From contig CAJNOL010000667.1 of assembly GCA_905250125.1 (NCBI GenBank), forward strand, positions 1-64,000: 64,000 bases of DNA, given 5' to 3'. The notes beneath the pieces were generated by a model that saw nothing but the letters and a program-made list of their open reading frames with translations, did no database searches and was not told where the DNA came from. Of this stretch, positions 1 through 13,567 are shown in pieces. Source of the DNA: Rotaria sordida (Eukaryota > Rotifera > Eurotatoria > Philodinida > Philodinidae). A program made the translations under genes and the position numbers. Position 1 is the stretch's first letter; each line of letters opens with the position of its first letter.

Positions 1-1071
1 CAACACATAACACATAGAGAAAAATCGTAGCTTGTTGCTAAAATCGTCAGATCAGAGATTGTTTTAGTTCAATTATGATGATATAATTGTTACTTTTTCA
101 TGAAGCAAATAAATTTTAATATCATCTTATAGTTTTCTTAAGAAAACTTAATTGAGTTTTTTTTTTTTCGCAAAGACCTAGCGAATAAAACCCTACTGCA
201 TGTTTGTTTTTCAACTTTGTAGATGTTAAAAACAATACAAATCTTTAATTACAGAGAAACATCACATTTCAACGCCTCCTGATCAGATCTGCATTGATTT
301 TCGTGTACATTTTACTTAAGAAGTTTATAGAATGATCGCAAGGCATAATATTAAGAATTAAAAACTAAAACAAAATTCATTTTATATAAATAAACTATTC
401 TAATAAATGAAACACAATTAAATGATGAACAATTTGATGAGTTATTTGTAGAATTTCAGATCTCATTTCCTAAATAATGTTCAAAGATAATAACTAAATT
501 GTATGAGAAATATTTGAAATTTAACTTAGATTGATCGATGTAAAAATCAAAGAAGTTCGATTTCTAAGAAAATATAGTATCCTAAGAATAAATATATATT
601 CTTAAGTTTATTATTTTCTCTAGTCTTTTATATCTACAATTAAAGAAACTAATCAACATATCAAGAAATCAAAAATAAAAAAAGGATTATATTTGAAAAT
701 CATTATTCATTCTCTTCTAACCTTGTATCCATTAATTACTTAATCAAATTGCTATAGCATTTAATACTGAAAATTTTTTTTCACGACTAAATTTTATATT
801 TGATGTAACATTGTTTCTTCTTCTGGTTCCATCGATCAAAATCCCAATAATGTTTGTTTGCTTTTTTTTGTCTACATTTCATTAGTCTATTCATATAAAA
901 AATCATATTTTGATAAATATATGTCTCATAAAATGACTATCCACCTTGGTAATCATCTTGATCATTCGAGTGTATCGAACAGTGAGTGTTTGTTTATTCA
1001 AAGAAATGAGTCTACAATGTTAGTCGACACAGAATAATTAGATATTTTATCCTTCGACATCACGTTGCAAT
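1..1071. other. AT-rich stretch without a recognised gene
   Basis: I see no sustained coding frame, RNA gene or clear repeat here. The region is low-complexity A/T sequence and may hold the 5' flank of the small ORF that follows. Confidence 0.5.
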
Positions 1072-1341
1072 ATGTCACTTTTAAAATGCTGTACAATTCG
1101 TCGTAAAAGAGCCGTTAAAAACCTATATGATGAAAAAAATATCGATAATAATGTTGATACACAGCGAGAAAACGAAGAAGAAATAGGAAAATATAAAGAT
1201 CATGATGCCAACGATGAAAACGAAAATGATGGGACAAAATTGATTTATTTTGCTTGTGAAACACCAAAGCAACATATTATCGACATACTTCGGTCAATAA
1301 GAAGTACTCCTAAATCACTCAAATATTGCGTGATTGAATAG
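1072..1341 (+). CDS. hypothetical 89-residue protein
   Basis: A single ATG-to-stop frame of 89 codons. I do not recognise it. The N-terminus begins MSLLKCC followed by a basic patch (RRKR). The middle is acidic and Asn/Glu/Asp-rich, and the last 35 residues are more globular (LIYFACETPK). The paired cysteines near the N-terminus could be lipidated, but that is inference. There is no neighbour within 1 kb to give context. It could also be a terminal exon or a chance ORF, since the base composition matches the surroundings and no splice evidence decides the matter. Confidence 0.3.
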   Translation: MSLLKCCTIRRKRAVKNLYDEKNIDNNVDTQRENEEEIGKYKDHDANDENENDGTKLIYFACETPKQHIIDILRSIRSTPKSLKYCVIE

Positions 1342-2371
1342 GAGATATTTCACACATTATTTTCTTCCAACACAAACATGTTTAACTTCTAAATACTCGA
1401 GTAAAGAAACTTTTAAAATCGAAATATATTTTTTTGAATAGTATTGACTCAACTAATCAACATACATATCTAACTTTGTTACGAATCATCTGTTTCATAC
1501 ACTATTTAAATATCTGTCTTGCATTTACAACATAGTCTAAATAAATAATCATAATCTACTATTCTTCTATTCAACTATTTTCCATGAAATAATAGCTAAT
1601 TGCTGCTTTCCAGTTTATCTACTTTTATTAATAATGTTATCATTTATTGTTATTCCTTGAATAACAGATGATAAGATATAATATAATAGAACATGTGGTT
1701 TTTATATCGAAATTATCAAAGCGCAAAATTGCTAAATAAGGACAAGTAATTCCAATTGACAAAAAAATTATGAAATCGGAAGTATTTTCATAAAGATCAA
1801 TACATATATATATATTATTTATCACTTAGGAATTGCATACTATTACATATGAACAAAGATGTACATAATTTATTACTTATGTAAAGCATTTACAGACATA
1901 GGCGGTGAAACATTTTGAATTTAGGACAGATTAAACAATCTTTATAAAACTCCTATTGGAAAATTACGAATAATTAGGATGAGAGAGAGACGAATCAATT
2001 TATACTATTGAGATGAAACACCATTAGTTCTTCTTTCTATGAAGTTGATATAGTTCTAAAAAACAATTCGTTTCTTTTATCGACAAAATATGCTCTCGAA
2101 GACACACATGTCAACATTTGTATTTCTTTAATCTGAACTCTTGAAAGAAAAGTTTTTGATCTACTTTACAGAAAACAGAATAATGGTCACCCTTCATGTC
2201 TACTTAGTCTGAAAAGGACTAATCAAATTTTCGATATAGCAAACTTTATTCATACTTAAATCTTGGAATTGATCATATAGTTTTCGATTTGACTCATTGA
2301 GGTTAGTTAATTTTTATATAAAGTTTTTTTTTTCAAAGCATCTAACTAAATAATAATTATAGACATTTACC
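1342..2371. other. intergenic, no gene seen
   Basis: No coding frame is supported on either strand. An AG at about 2361 directly precedes the ATG of the next gene and could be a splice acceptor for an upstream exon, but I found no convincing exon here. Confidence 0.4.
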
Positions 2372-5249
2372 ATGGAAAAAGAATGTATTGATTATATGAC
2401 ATTAATAACTGATAAAATTTTTCTTGTCATTGATGGTTTACCATCGACGAGTTTTATTGTAGCTATTGAACCACTAAAACAAATTGATTCAGTATTTTTT
2501 TATTCTCCAACGTCTGATTCAATCGATGATATTAGCAAACAACAACAACATAGTTATCTTGTTTATTTATGTGAAACTGAAGAAACACTTATAGATAGTA
2601 TAAGAAAATCTCGTGAAGAACTTGATAAACATATAGCTGCATTGAGTATATATAATAAGAAAGACAAAGCAACACGAGATCTTTCAAAAGAAGCTGGTTC
2701 ATTGTTATTTTTTGAATTATTTAAAAATCTATTAAAAAATATGCCTAAAACAAATGAAGCCAAAAAAACTATGGTTACAACATGTCGAAATTATTATCGT
2801 GGAAATTTAACTGAATTAGCAAATATTGATGAATTTAATCGAACGTATAAATCAACTGATGCTATACCATGGCATATAAAAGATACATTTATTAATAAGT
2901 AAGATTATTAAAAATATACAAAATATTTATAAATATGTTTCTTTTATATTTAGATTTATTAATAAAGCACTTCGTACAGAAGATGTTAGTGTTTTATATC
3001 AATTTCGTTTTTATATTATGGATTTAAGTGAACAACTAGAAATGAAATTTTTAGAACTTAAAAAAAAACAGAAAGATGTTCTTCGACTTTATCGATATTC
3101 ACAATTAAATTGTAATGAAGTACAAAATTTTCAAAGAAATATTGGAAATTTAATATCAACAAATGAATATTTATCAACAAGTAGTCAACGTTCAGTTGCA
3201 TATGATTTTGCAATAAAATCACTTAAAAAAGATGATTTTGAACGAGTTTTATTTGAATATCAAGTTGATTTAACTATTGTTCAAACAATCATTATTGCTG
3301 ATGTTCGAGAATATTCAACATTCCCTGAACAAGTTGAATTTCTAGTTGATATTGGTAAGAAAAGTTTATTTTTTGGATGCTATGCTCTTTTTTCTAACTC
3401 TAATTTGAATAATTCAATGATCAATTTGAAGATTTATTCTTGTCATTCAATCTATCAAAATACTTAGATTGAAATAGTTATTTATTATAATATTCAATGC
3501 TTCTTATTAAAACGTTTGAAGAAAGTAATTATTTTGAAAAAATCAAAAAATAATTACTAATCTATAATATAAAAAAAATTGTAAGCAAAATGTGTGACAT
3601 AGTATTTTCAAATAGATAACAATGGATTTACATAAAAAAATAGTATCCTTAGTGTCTATCAAGTATTCTACTAACTAAACCTAGAAGTTCTATTTTCAAG
3701 AATTGTGTTTAATTAAAGTTAGTCACTATTTTATCGCCTGCATCTATATTGATATCAACATTTTTTTTCTTTTGTTGTCGATTTCTCAATAATACTTTGC
3801 ATTTTTTTAATATGATATATAGATTTCTTTGACGAAATATCATCATTAATAAAATTTCCTAATATCTATGAATAAATATGCTTCTTTGTTTGACTATCTT
3901 GACTTATAGTCGTCATGCTTAGTATTATCGTTAGTAAAATTTCAGTTTATAAACCAATGACACATTACTATGTGTACAGTAAACACGCAAACAAAAAGAA
4001 TATAATAATAAAAAAAGATACGACAAGAGTCACATATGTATAAAATTATGAATCATTTCTATTTACTAATTGATGACGTCCTTTAAAAACAAGATTGATT
4101 ATAATGAGGCGAAGCTTCTGTATGATCATAGTTATAATAGATAATAAATACCTTTTATTGTATGGAAAAAGAATATCAAAACTGAAAAATTATTTCGTTG
4201 TATAATCTAATTTAATATCTTATAAACGAAATTCTTATTTTCTTTTATATAGGAGCAGTTTTTCAAATTGATTCATGTCAATACAATGTCGAAGAAGATT
4301 TATGGCATGTTCAAGTTCATGCAACTGATCAAGATACTGATTTAGCTGCTGAATATATGGAATATCAAAAGAAAAAAATGGTTGAATCAAATATAGTTCT
4401 AATGTTTGGTAATTTACTTCTTGAAATGGGTGAATATGCTAAAGCTGAAGCATATTTTGATACAATTCTTAATTCTTCAAATCCAAATGATGAAGAAATT
4501 GCTTGTATATTTTTTAATTTTGGTCGTACACATCAATTAAAAGGTGATTTTAATCGTGCAATAAATTGTTATAATCGTGCATATAATTTACATATGAGTG
4601 CTCAACCAAAACGTTTAGCAAGTGCAGGAAAAACTTTGAATGGTCTTGGAATTGTTTATAATGAACAAGGACGACAAATAAAAGCAGAAGAATGTTTTCA
4701 ACGAGCTATGAAATTATATAAAAAAAGTATTCCAAAAAAACATGTTAATGTTGCTGCAACATTAATTAATTTGGGTACTATTGATTGTGATCGACAGCAC
4801 GTAAGACGATAAAAACAACAAGAGATTTTCAAACAAATCTAAATTTCTTTTTTTTTTCTTTGCACTTTGTTTAGTATGATGAAGCAATAGTTAAATATCG
4901 TAAAGCAAAAAAAATTTATGATAGTTCTCTTCCATCTTGTCATCCAAATCATGCAATAATAAGAGTTAATTTAGGTAACGTTTATTTAGCTTCTAGAGAT
5001 TACTCAAAAGCTTGTGAAGAATATGAAATTGCATTGAAATTACAACAACAAACATTATTAAACGATCATCCATATATAGCTCGTACATTACATAATCTTG
5101 CAGTTGTTCAAACACATCTAGGAAATATTGAACAAGCAAAACAATATTTAGAACGAGCAGAAGAAATAGCTGGTCATACATTATCATCAAAACATCCAGT
5201 TGTGTCTTCAATTCGAAAAACAAAAGCTCTAATGGCAGAAGAAAATTGA
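2372..5249 (+). CDS. ADP-ribosyltransferase (R-S-E type) with C-terminal TPR repeats
   Basis: Four exons (2372-2898, 2954-3354, 4253-4800, 4875-5249) join at GT-AG sites into 1851 nt, or 616 residues. An N-terminal module of about 170 residues precedes the mono-ADP-ribosyltransferase fold. The fold shows the R-S-E triad: Arg223 in LYRY, the Ser-Thr-Ser motif at 250-252 (EYLSTSS), and Gln302-x-Glu304 in FPEQVEF as the ARTT-loop catalytic motif. Tetratricopeptide repeats of kinesin-light-chain type follow from about residue 350 (for example AKAEAYFD, ALKLQQQ) to the end. Proteins of this class transfer ADP-ribose from NAD to a protein, and the TPRs probably choose the partner. QxE rather than ExE suggests a target other than arginine, by family analogy only. 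The start is uncertain: related proteins often have more N-terminal sequence, an in-frame stop lies just upstream, and an AG sits 9 nt before the ATG. Intron 2 is 898 nt, long for this genome style. Confidence 0.85.
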
Positions 5250-5407
5250 AGGATACATGAATACACGACATTAAAAAGACTATTTTTATGGTTATTTTAC
5301 ACTTTTCTTATTTATTTATTTATTTTTATAAATATCAATTGTTCAATTTAAAGTTCTCCAAATTTAATATTTGGTTGAATAAAATTCAATATTTTTATAT
5401 GTGAAAA

Positions 5408-6045
5408 TTAATAAATTATATTTTTAATTGTATGTTTATCTTTTAAATATTTCCATTCTTCATCTACAAATCGAATATCATACAAGACCTTAAAAGAATA
5501 AAAAACAAATACATTATTTTAAAATTAAATAAAAATAAAAAGCCAAAGAAATTTTACTTGATATAGTAAAAGACCAACATTTTGAATTGATAAAATCCAT
5601 GCATTTTCATCTTCAGATTCATTATGATGTAAATGCTGCATCTGATTCCTAATTTAAATGGATTGATGATTGAATTTTACCATTTTCATCTAAATTCTCT
5701 CCAATCAATGTATTTTTCTTGAATATTTTCTACTTTAGTTTTTAAGACATTTTCTCGAAAGATTATTATTAAAACAAAAATTTTTCTGATATCTAATGGT
5801 TGTATTTGATATGGAATAATAAGAAGATCATCTTTTAACCAATTAACGTATCCTTCGTCAAATATTTTTGTTGTACCATGACCATGAATTACACATAAAC
5901 AAAGAGATGAACATGATAAAAAACAATCTTGTTTAAATGAATCGTTTTGATTAATATAAATATAATCTGAAAGAAGATTTGAACAATTAGCTGGATAATC
6001 AAGACCCCATGAAGATGATACTATAAATTTCAACGAAGGATTCAT
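5408..6045 (-). pseudogene. broken three-exon gene of unknown function
   Basis: On the minus strand an open frame starts MNPSLKFIVSSSW at 6045 and runs to 5686. Two short exons follow, 5648-5558 (HHNESEDENAWILSIQ) and 5488-5408 (VLYDIRFVDEEW, then stop), and they join each other in phase. The first exon reaches the second only through a frame break. Near 5715 a run of A residues separates the upstream frame from a better continuation reading NTLIGENLDENGK, and in the upstream frame a TGA closes the protein just before the donor. I do not recognise the product. It may be a pseudogene, or intact with a one-base error in the sequence. The TPR gene on the other strand ends 160 bp away, tail to tail. 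Confidence 0.5.
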
Positions 6046-6078
6046 TTAGTTCTATATTAAAAATTTATAATCTAATCA

Positions 6079-6240
6079 AATATCTTTTGTTAAGTTGATT
6101 TCTTCGTGTAATTTAGTAGGATGAGATGTTATTGGCACTGAGTTAAACAAAGACATTTCATATGCTGGTGGTCGAACATTTTTACTATATTCATAGAGTT
6201 CACTCGGATTTTTACCAATATGTGCTTCACTATATGTGAA
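6079..6240 (-). other. orphan coding-like exon
   Basis: A minus-strand stretch reads AHIGKNPSELYEYSKNVRPP and continues to a TGA at 6079, with protein-like composition and no internal stop. It has no initiator and no obvious donor towards the broken gene just downstream. It may be an exon or relic of the same gene, cut off from its upstream part by the foldback repeat that begins about 100 bp away. Confidence 0.3.
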
Positions 6241-6340
6241 CTATTCATATCTGATACTAACATTTAAAAAAATCAAAGACAGACAATTATAGACTGTAAG
6301 AAATGATCTGATGTAATACCCGTTGATATTTGATGATAAT

Positions 6341-7068
6341 GTTTAGAACATCTACTGTCCATTTCAAAATATAGTGCGCGCCACTGTTTTTCAAATAACT
6401 CAACAACGCAACGAACTAATTACCTACGGTTTTCACCAATCGATAGATGAGACAGGAGGACGTCTTTTCCTCAGATAATGTGTCAGGCGAAATCCTTTTA
6501 AAACTACTCATCTTTGAAAGACATGGAAAAGAATGCGTGAAAATAACCTGCCATCCAGATGAAATTTTTAGTTTGACTTTTGATTTAGATAGAGGGACTT
6601 GAGATCTACAGTTCAAGATACAATACAAATACTTTTCTTATTGCATTCTAACGTTGACCAAATGGAACCATGTATTTACATGCGCAAATAATAGAAAATT
6701 TTACTTATCTTTTACTATGTTTTTGCATTTTTATCATAATAGCTGGACATTTCGATGAAAACGTAAGGAAAAGTAAGGAAGTGAATTGTATCTTGAACTA
6801 TAGATATCAAGTTCCTCTATCTAAATCAAAGGTCAAAATCAAAATTTTATCTGAATGGCAGGTCATTTTCATGAATTCTTTCCCATGTCTTTCAAAGATG
6901 AGTAGTTGTAAAAGGATTTCGCCTGACACATTATCTGAGACAAAGGCGTTCCTCTGTCTCATCTATCGATTGGTGAAAACCGCAGATCACTAGTTCGTTG
7001 CGTTGTTGAGTTATTTAAAAAACAGTGATGCGCACTATATTTTGAAACGGACAGTAGACTCGTAAACT
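6341..7068. repeat. foldback element with ~300-bp inverted arms
   Basis: The left arm (about 6341-6635) and right arm (about 6780-7068) are diverged reverse complements over nearly their full length. The outer ends read TCTACTGTCC on the left and GGACAGTAGA on the right. Short ORFs predicted inside are by-products of the arms. No transposase is present, so this resembles a non-autonomous foldback or MITE-type element. I could not find a convincing target-site duplication. Confidence 0.85.
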
Positions 7069-8194
7069 CCATAATGATAGTCTTGTAACACGTTGTGCTT
7101 AAAGATACTAGTATATCTATTATATTCGTTCACCGTAATGAATGTAAGCACTGGACATCGAACAAAATGTAACAAATGAATATGTGAAGTTTTTTCACTA
7201 TTCAAAAGTAGCGGACATATATATGTGTTCAAATATCGTCCAGTATAGATATAAAGAAAGGAATAGACCACAGGAAAGACGACAAAATAAATACGAAACG
7301 AAAAAAGAACTCAATGTTTTTTTGAACAGCGATCCAGGACATGAGAAAATACGCTCCAGCTTCATGTTGAAGTTTTTCCAAAATTTAATTAATACTATGA
7401 TCTAACTGTGTTCATTTAGTTAGACAGATGTGTTTATGTAAATAAACTTGTAAATATTCAAACAATAATTGAACTCATATGCATCAATATATAAAAGAGT
7501 AATGGAAAGATGAAACTAGATTTACTCTTATTTCACATTGTGCACAAAAAATAAACATCATCTTTTTTTTTTTAGATGTATTTTTGGTCCATTTGATTTT
7601 TTTCTATTTATAATCAATATATCATAGGATGCAATGAAGTTTGCGCTTTCTCACTGTATACTGATTATTAAAAAACGAGTAAGTTAAAGTAGTATAAAAT
7701 AAGAAATACATGAGGAGGAAATCAATTGTGGCGCGTTGTAGTTATAAGATTTTCCTTTTATATCCGATAATCGCAAGTAACTGATTCTAATCGGGTCTAT
7801 GCTTCCACGAACAAGTAAAATCCTATGAGTGAAACTGTTCGATTCCTATATAATCTGACATGTTCCGATACTAGTAATGGAAAGAATTTTATCATGGAAT
7901 CAAGCGTCCTTTATAACACGACGAATTCCAATATTTTTCTGACGTTGAACAGACCTGAATCACGTTGAATACGAAAAGATTCTACCGATCGGATCTTATC
8001 GTTTCCAAAAATATAAATCCGATCGGTTCCTATCATCCTATGGAACCGAATTTAAAATCTGTTTGACGGGATCCAACCTAGCGAGTTGATCTTGGGTTGG
8101 AATAGACCACAATTTCACAATATACTCGATTATTTTAATAAATAAACAGACTATCGAATTAAAAAGAAAGGTTCAAGTTAATATATGTAGCAAG
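7069..8194. other. intergenic, no gene seen
   Basis: No coding frame is supported. The sequence from about 7730 to 8110 is less AT-rich and repeats words such as CCGATCGG and GGTTCC, so it may be an old repeat copy, but I cannot classify it. Confidence 0.4.
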
Positions 8195-11100
8195 TTAACA
8201 AGTTCGTAAAAGAATTTCTACGTAGTCTGCTCCAAAATTAGCAACAACAACGTCCAACAAATTGTCATTATTAAGATCTCCAATAGCTACCGATTGTGGA
8301 TGAGCATTATAATCAATAGAATATGACTTTGGACTTAGGAGCGTTCCATTGCCCATTCCTAAGAATACAAGTATTTTATTGGTGCCAGAAGTAATAACGA
8401 CAATATCCGTGTGATTGTCTTTGTTCAAATCATCACTAATAATAGAAGATGGAGCAGAACTAATTCCAGTTGAATATGTTGTTATAACAGCAAAACTTTC
8501 ATTTTTATATCCGAAGAGAATACAAATAGTGTTTGAGTTAGAATTAGCCACAGCAATATCTAGTTGATTATCATTGTTAATATAACCTACAGTTATTGAA
8601 ACTGGACCTGAATTCTTTCCAATTGAATAAGTTTTTTGTTGATTAAATGTTCCACCGCCTCTACCAAGAAGAATACCAATATTGTTAGTACCAGAATTAG
8701 CTACTGCAATATCTATTTGATGATCGTCGTTGAAATCTCCAACAGCAACTGAACTAGGAAGAGAGCCATTGCCAGTTGAGAAGCGCCATGGTGTTACAAA
8801 CGTTTCACTTCTATATTGAAACATGATAAATATATTGCACCTCTGATAGTTATTGATAGCAAGATCTACTCGACCATCATTATTAAAGTCACAAATTGCA
8901 ATGGAGGACCGTACTGAGGATGAGCCAGCTGAGTAGATTGTCGGTATTGTGAAATAATGATCACCAAATCCAAAAAGTATATAAACTACATTAATTTCTT
9001 GACCAGTACTAGTAACAAGAATATCAAGTTTTGTGTCATTGTTTACATCATAAACGAAGATCGACTGAAAAGATGATAAAAAGTCAATCGCATACTTAAA
9101 TTCTAACTCAAGAACGCCATTACTACTACCAAAATATATAGCAATGGTGAATTCATTCCGATTGGCAACAACAATATCCATCCAACTATCTTTATTGAAA
9201 TCTCCAACAGCAACCGAACATGGACTAGAATTATTTCCAGTTGAATAACTTATTACATTCTTAAAAGTACCATTACTATATCCAAAAAGTATACCAATAT
9301 TATTTGCGTTAATGTTTGCGACGACTATGTCTAGTATATGGTCGTTGTTAAAGTCATTAACCGTTACCCATACTGGGGAAGATCCAGTAGGCATTGCATA
9401 TGATATTTGTCCTGCAAAGGTTCCATTGCCATATCCTAGAAAAATACCTATATTGTCCGTATCTCTGTTGGCAACAACTATGTCTGATATATTGTCTTTA
9501 TTAAAATCACCAATTGCAACCGAAACTGGAGATGATGAATTGCCTGTTTCATATGTTATTTGACTGTCAAAACTCCCATGTCCATCTCCTAGAAATATAC
9601 CAATATTATTCGTGCCTGAATTGGCAACGACAATATCGAGCTGAGAATCGTTATTAAAATCGTCTACAGCAATTGAAATTGGTGACGAGAGGGGACCCGT
9701 CGAATGTGAAATTTGTTTTCCGAATGTGCCATTCCCATATCCTAAATAGATTCCTATGTTATTAGTATTGGAATTAGCAACGACAATATCACATTGATGA
9801 TCGTTGTTGAAATCACCTGCAACAATATACGATGGAAGTGGAAGTATTTCTGGTATGTAGATAGTGTAGTTGGTAAACGTGATATAGTCAAAAGCAATAA
9901 ACACTGCTATTTCATTTGTACCTTGATTAGCAACGGCAATATCTGTCCAACTATCATTGTTAAAATCACTAACAGCAATTGAACTAGGAGATGATCTAGG
10001 ACCAGTCGAATGTGTTGTTGCTGTGTTAAATGTCCCATTACCTAATCCAAGAAATATATTTATAACATCATTTCGAAAATTGGCGACAACAATATCTAAT
10101 CGATTGTCTTTATTAAAATCGGCAGTAGTCACAAATTGTGGACGTGAATTAAAACCTGTCGAATATGTAACTTTATTCATAAAAGTTGCTTTATCGTAAC
10201 CTAGAAATATTTCTATATTATCATTGCCTGAATTAGCTACAACAATATCCAAATGATTATCATTGTTGAAGTCACCTACAGCAACTGAATATGGATGTGG
10301 ACCAGAACCAGTTGTATAACTTGTTTCAGTTGCAAAATCTACATCATAATAGACGAGAAATACAACAACATTGTTTGCGTATCTATTGCTGACTACAATG
10401 TCTTGTTGTTTATCATTGTTGAAGTCACCAAAGGCAAGATAATATGGAAAAGAGAAAAATCCAGTTGAAAATGTCTTTTGTGCTGCGAAAGATCCATTTC
10501 CAAAACCCACAAATACTCCTATATTATAAGCAAATACGTTAGCCACTGCAATATCCAATAGAGTATCGTTGTTAAAATCACCTAGGATAACAGACCATGA
10601 AAGTGATCCATCACCAGTAGAATATTTTGTTATACTTCCATAACTCCCATTGCCATATCCCAAAATTACACCTACATTGGAAGGCACAGGACTACAATAA
10701 ACAATATCCAATCGATGATCGTTGTTTATATCACCAATGGCAACAGAAGTCGGATTATCATCACCAGTGGAAATAAACATCGAAAGAAGAAACGATCCAT
10801 TACCATGTCCCAGAAGAATAGCTATGTCATTAGAGCCTGCATCAGCCGTGACAATATCTAATATATTGTCACTATTGAAATCACCTACTCCGACAGACGT
10901 TGGAGTGGAATCATTCTTAATTAGAGATGTTATTACATTTGTAAACGTTCCATTCCCATAACCCAAGAAAATCCCCACACTGTTATTATAAGTATTAGCT
11001 GTGACAATATCAAGATATTTATCGTTGTTGAAATCACCAACATTGATCGAGTTAGGTGTAGAATCGATCCCAGTTGAATACATATTTCCATATCTGAATG

Positions 11101-12489
11101 ATCCATTCCCATATCCGAGTAAGATACCTATTTTGCTTACACCTGACATAAGGAAAACAATATCAAGTTGATTGTCGTTGTTGAAATCACCGATAGAGAT
11201 GAATTGCTCTTTAGAGCCCTTTTCTGTATCATATATTTGTAGATTTTTAAAAGTTCCATTACCAAAATTAATAAATACACCAATATTGTTGCTTTTAGAG
11301 TTAGCAACAGCAATATCTAGATGATTGTCATTATTAAAATCGCCAACAGCGACGGAATATGGTTCCGAATTTACCCCAGTTAAATACGTCATTTGACTTG
11401 TAACAGGATAAAGTGCGTATGCAGTAAGTATAAGAATACTATCAGTACCATTATTTGTGATAGCAATATCTGGTTTCTTGTCATTATCAAAATCAGCAAT
11501 GGCAATAGAACATGGATCAGAATTTAATCCGGTTGAATGTGTCATTAAGAGAGAAAAGCTTCCGTTACCAACTCCTTTAAATATAGTTATTTTTTCGTTT
11601 TCTGAATTCACAACGACGATGTCTAAGTGAGTGTCATTGTTAAAATCATAAACAGCAATAAACTTGGGATGAGAATTAGAGCCTGTTAAAAATGGTATCA
11701 TATTGATAAAAGTTCCGTTCTCATATCCCAGGAAAATACCAATATTGTCAGTACCAGAATTAGCGATAGCAATATCCAATCTATTGTCCTTGTTAAAATC
11801 TCCAACAGCTATTGAGCTTGGATGAGAACCCTTTCCAGTTAAATATGTTTTACTTTCAAAAGTTCCATTTTCATTTGCCATGAGTATAGCTAAATTACTG
11901 GTACCATAGTTGACTACGGCAATATCAAATTGATTGTCATTGTTAAAATCAGCAATAATAAGTGAATATGGAATAGAATCATAGCCCATATCATAGATTG
12001 TTTCAATTCGAAAAGATCCATTATTATAACCTATCAATATAGTAACTGTTGAAGTGCCATAATTGACTACAGCAATATCTAGTTGATCGTCTTTATTAAG
12101 AGTTCCTATGGCTAATGCCAAAGGACGAGCAGAACCAAGTGAAATCGTTGTTTGATTTGCAAAATGTCCGTTACCATAACCTAACAACACACCTATACTA
12201 TGACTGCCATAGTTGGCAACAACAATATCCAGATTATTGTCTTTGTTTAAGTCTTCCACAGCAACTGAATATGGACTAGATCCAACTCCAGTCGAGTATG
12301 TGATTTGACTAGTAAAAGTCCCATTTCCATAGTTTAGAAAAATACCAACATTATCACTACCAGAATTAGCAACTACAATATCCTGATGTCCATCATTATT
12401 AAAATCGCCAACAGCAACATGTTGCGGACGTGAATCATAGCCAATTTGACGTTGAGCCGATCGCTCGAAGGTTATTTCACATGTATTAT
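8195..12489 (-). CDS. giant FG-GAP/VCBS repeat protein (about 28 repeats)
   Basis: One uninterrupted minus-strand frame of about 1,431 codons. The first Met in frame is at 12259, but coding sequence continues upstream of it through another full repeat to a likely acceptor (GATATTTAG) at 12490, so the true N-terminus lies in an exon I could not find. The protein consists of about 28 copies of a ~48-residue unit. Each carries a GDFNNDNxLDI-type loop, the calcium-binding D-x-N-x-D pattern of FG-GAP/VCBS repeats, then VVANSGTNNIGIFLGYGNGTF. Such repeats fold into beta-propeller blades, so three or four seven-bladed propellers are plausible. No membrane segment or signal peptide is visible in this part. 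FG-GAP proteins usually act outside the cell in adhesion or binding; the ligand is unknown. The intronless 4.3-kb exon contrasts with its intron-rich neighbours. Confidence 0.85.
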
Positions 12490-12907
12490 CTAAATATCAT
12501 AAAAGCAATGTTAATAAGAACTAAGTTATTGTTTTACGTCCTATTTATGATTTATTTTTTTTTAAGAGACTACCTTTATGAAATATTTTGCACAAATATT
12601 GCTTCAAAAGTCAGAGTATATACGAAAGTAAGTGATCTTGGATCAAATTACTTTTATCAAATTTGAAAGAAATATTTTAGAAAAATATAGTACTTAAGAA
12701 TCATAGCATGAGATTGTGAAATGATTATTGATCGATGATCAAACTTTAATTTAGCAAATATGATATAAATAAAATTATAATAGATACTTTTAAAAAGTTT
12801 ATTTTTGCCTTTCTCGTTGCCCATTTATTTGGTATGAGTCATGCTCAACAATTTATTACTATCATTTCATTAGATATCCGTCTCTCTCTGTATGTCATTT
12901 GAAATTA

Positions 12908-13431
12908 TTGTCCAATTTTTTTAAAATGTCAATCACCATTTTTTGAATAACTCACAATTACTTCTGACCATCGAGTTCGAATTTTCGTCATTAGTAAGAG
13001 CAACTGAGAGCCCATTAATCTATATAAAATTCATAAGATTCGAAGAAGTTTTTCGTGACTGTTTTCAAACGCACATCTTTTTCGTTGTCTATTTTTATGA
13101 GTTTTCATAATAACCTACGCTCAAATTATACCAAATTCTATACCGAAAAGTCCTTTGTTAATAAGAAAATTTTCATATTTTTCTTTAGTTTAATACTTCA
13201 AAAGAATAGTTTGAAATATAAAAAGTCTACCGAGATTAGAACACTTTTTGAACTAGAATTTGGTATAATTTGAGCGTAAGTTGTTATGAAAACCGTCTTT
13301 AACTCTCATGAATATTATATGGATTGATAACCACTCACTTGCTTTTTCTAATAACGAAAATCTGAACTCGAAAGTTAGAAGCGATCATGAGTTATTCAAA
13401 AAATAATGGTTGACACTTTAAAAAAAGACAA
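12908..13431. repeat. foldback element with ~200-bp inverted arms
   Basis: The left arm (12908 to about 13145) and right arm (about 13250 to 13431) are reverse complements with moderate divergence. Matching landmarks are TTTTTTGAATAACTCA on the left with its complement at 13389-13406, and ACGCTCAAATTATACC near 13120 with its complement near 13262. There is no coding capacity. It lies just upstream of the FG-GAP gene and may have displaced that gene's 5' exon, which is inference. Confidence 0.85.
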
Positions 13432-13567
13432 CATTGATTGTATATACTCATGGTGTTGCAACGATGATGTATCATTTGATCTTTTTTTACTTAGAGAGTC
13501 ACTTGTACATTAAGAAAAAAAGAACATACTTGTGTTTTTGCGTAAAGTCAAACAAACTGTAAGTACA

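Noticed and set aside
6416..6993. ORFs of 70 and 107 codons on opposite strands with related sequences
   Set aside because: They lie in the two arms of the foldback element and are related because the arms are inverted copies.
9312..10961. Several plus-strand ORFs of 62-83 codons
   Set aside because: They are antisense shadows of the FG-GAP repeats and recur with the repeat period.
12430..12666. Plus-strand ORF of 78 codons with a hydrophobic stretch
   Set aside because: Its first part overlaps the coding end of the FG-GAP gene on the other strand and the rest is AT-rich sequence without splice or family support.
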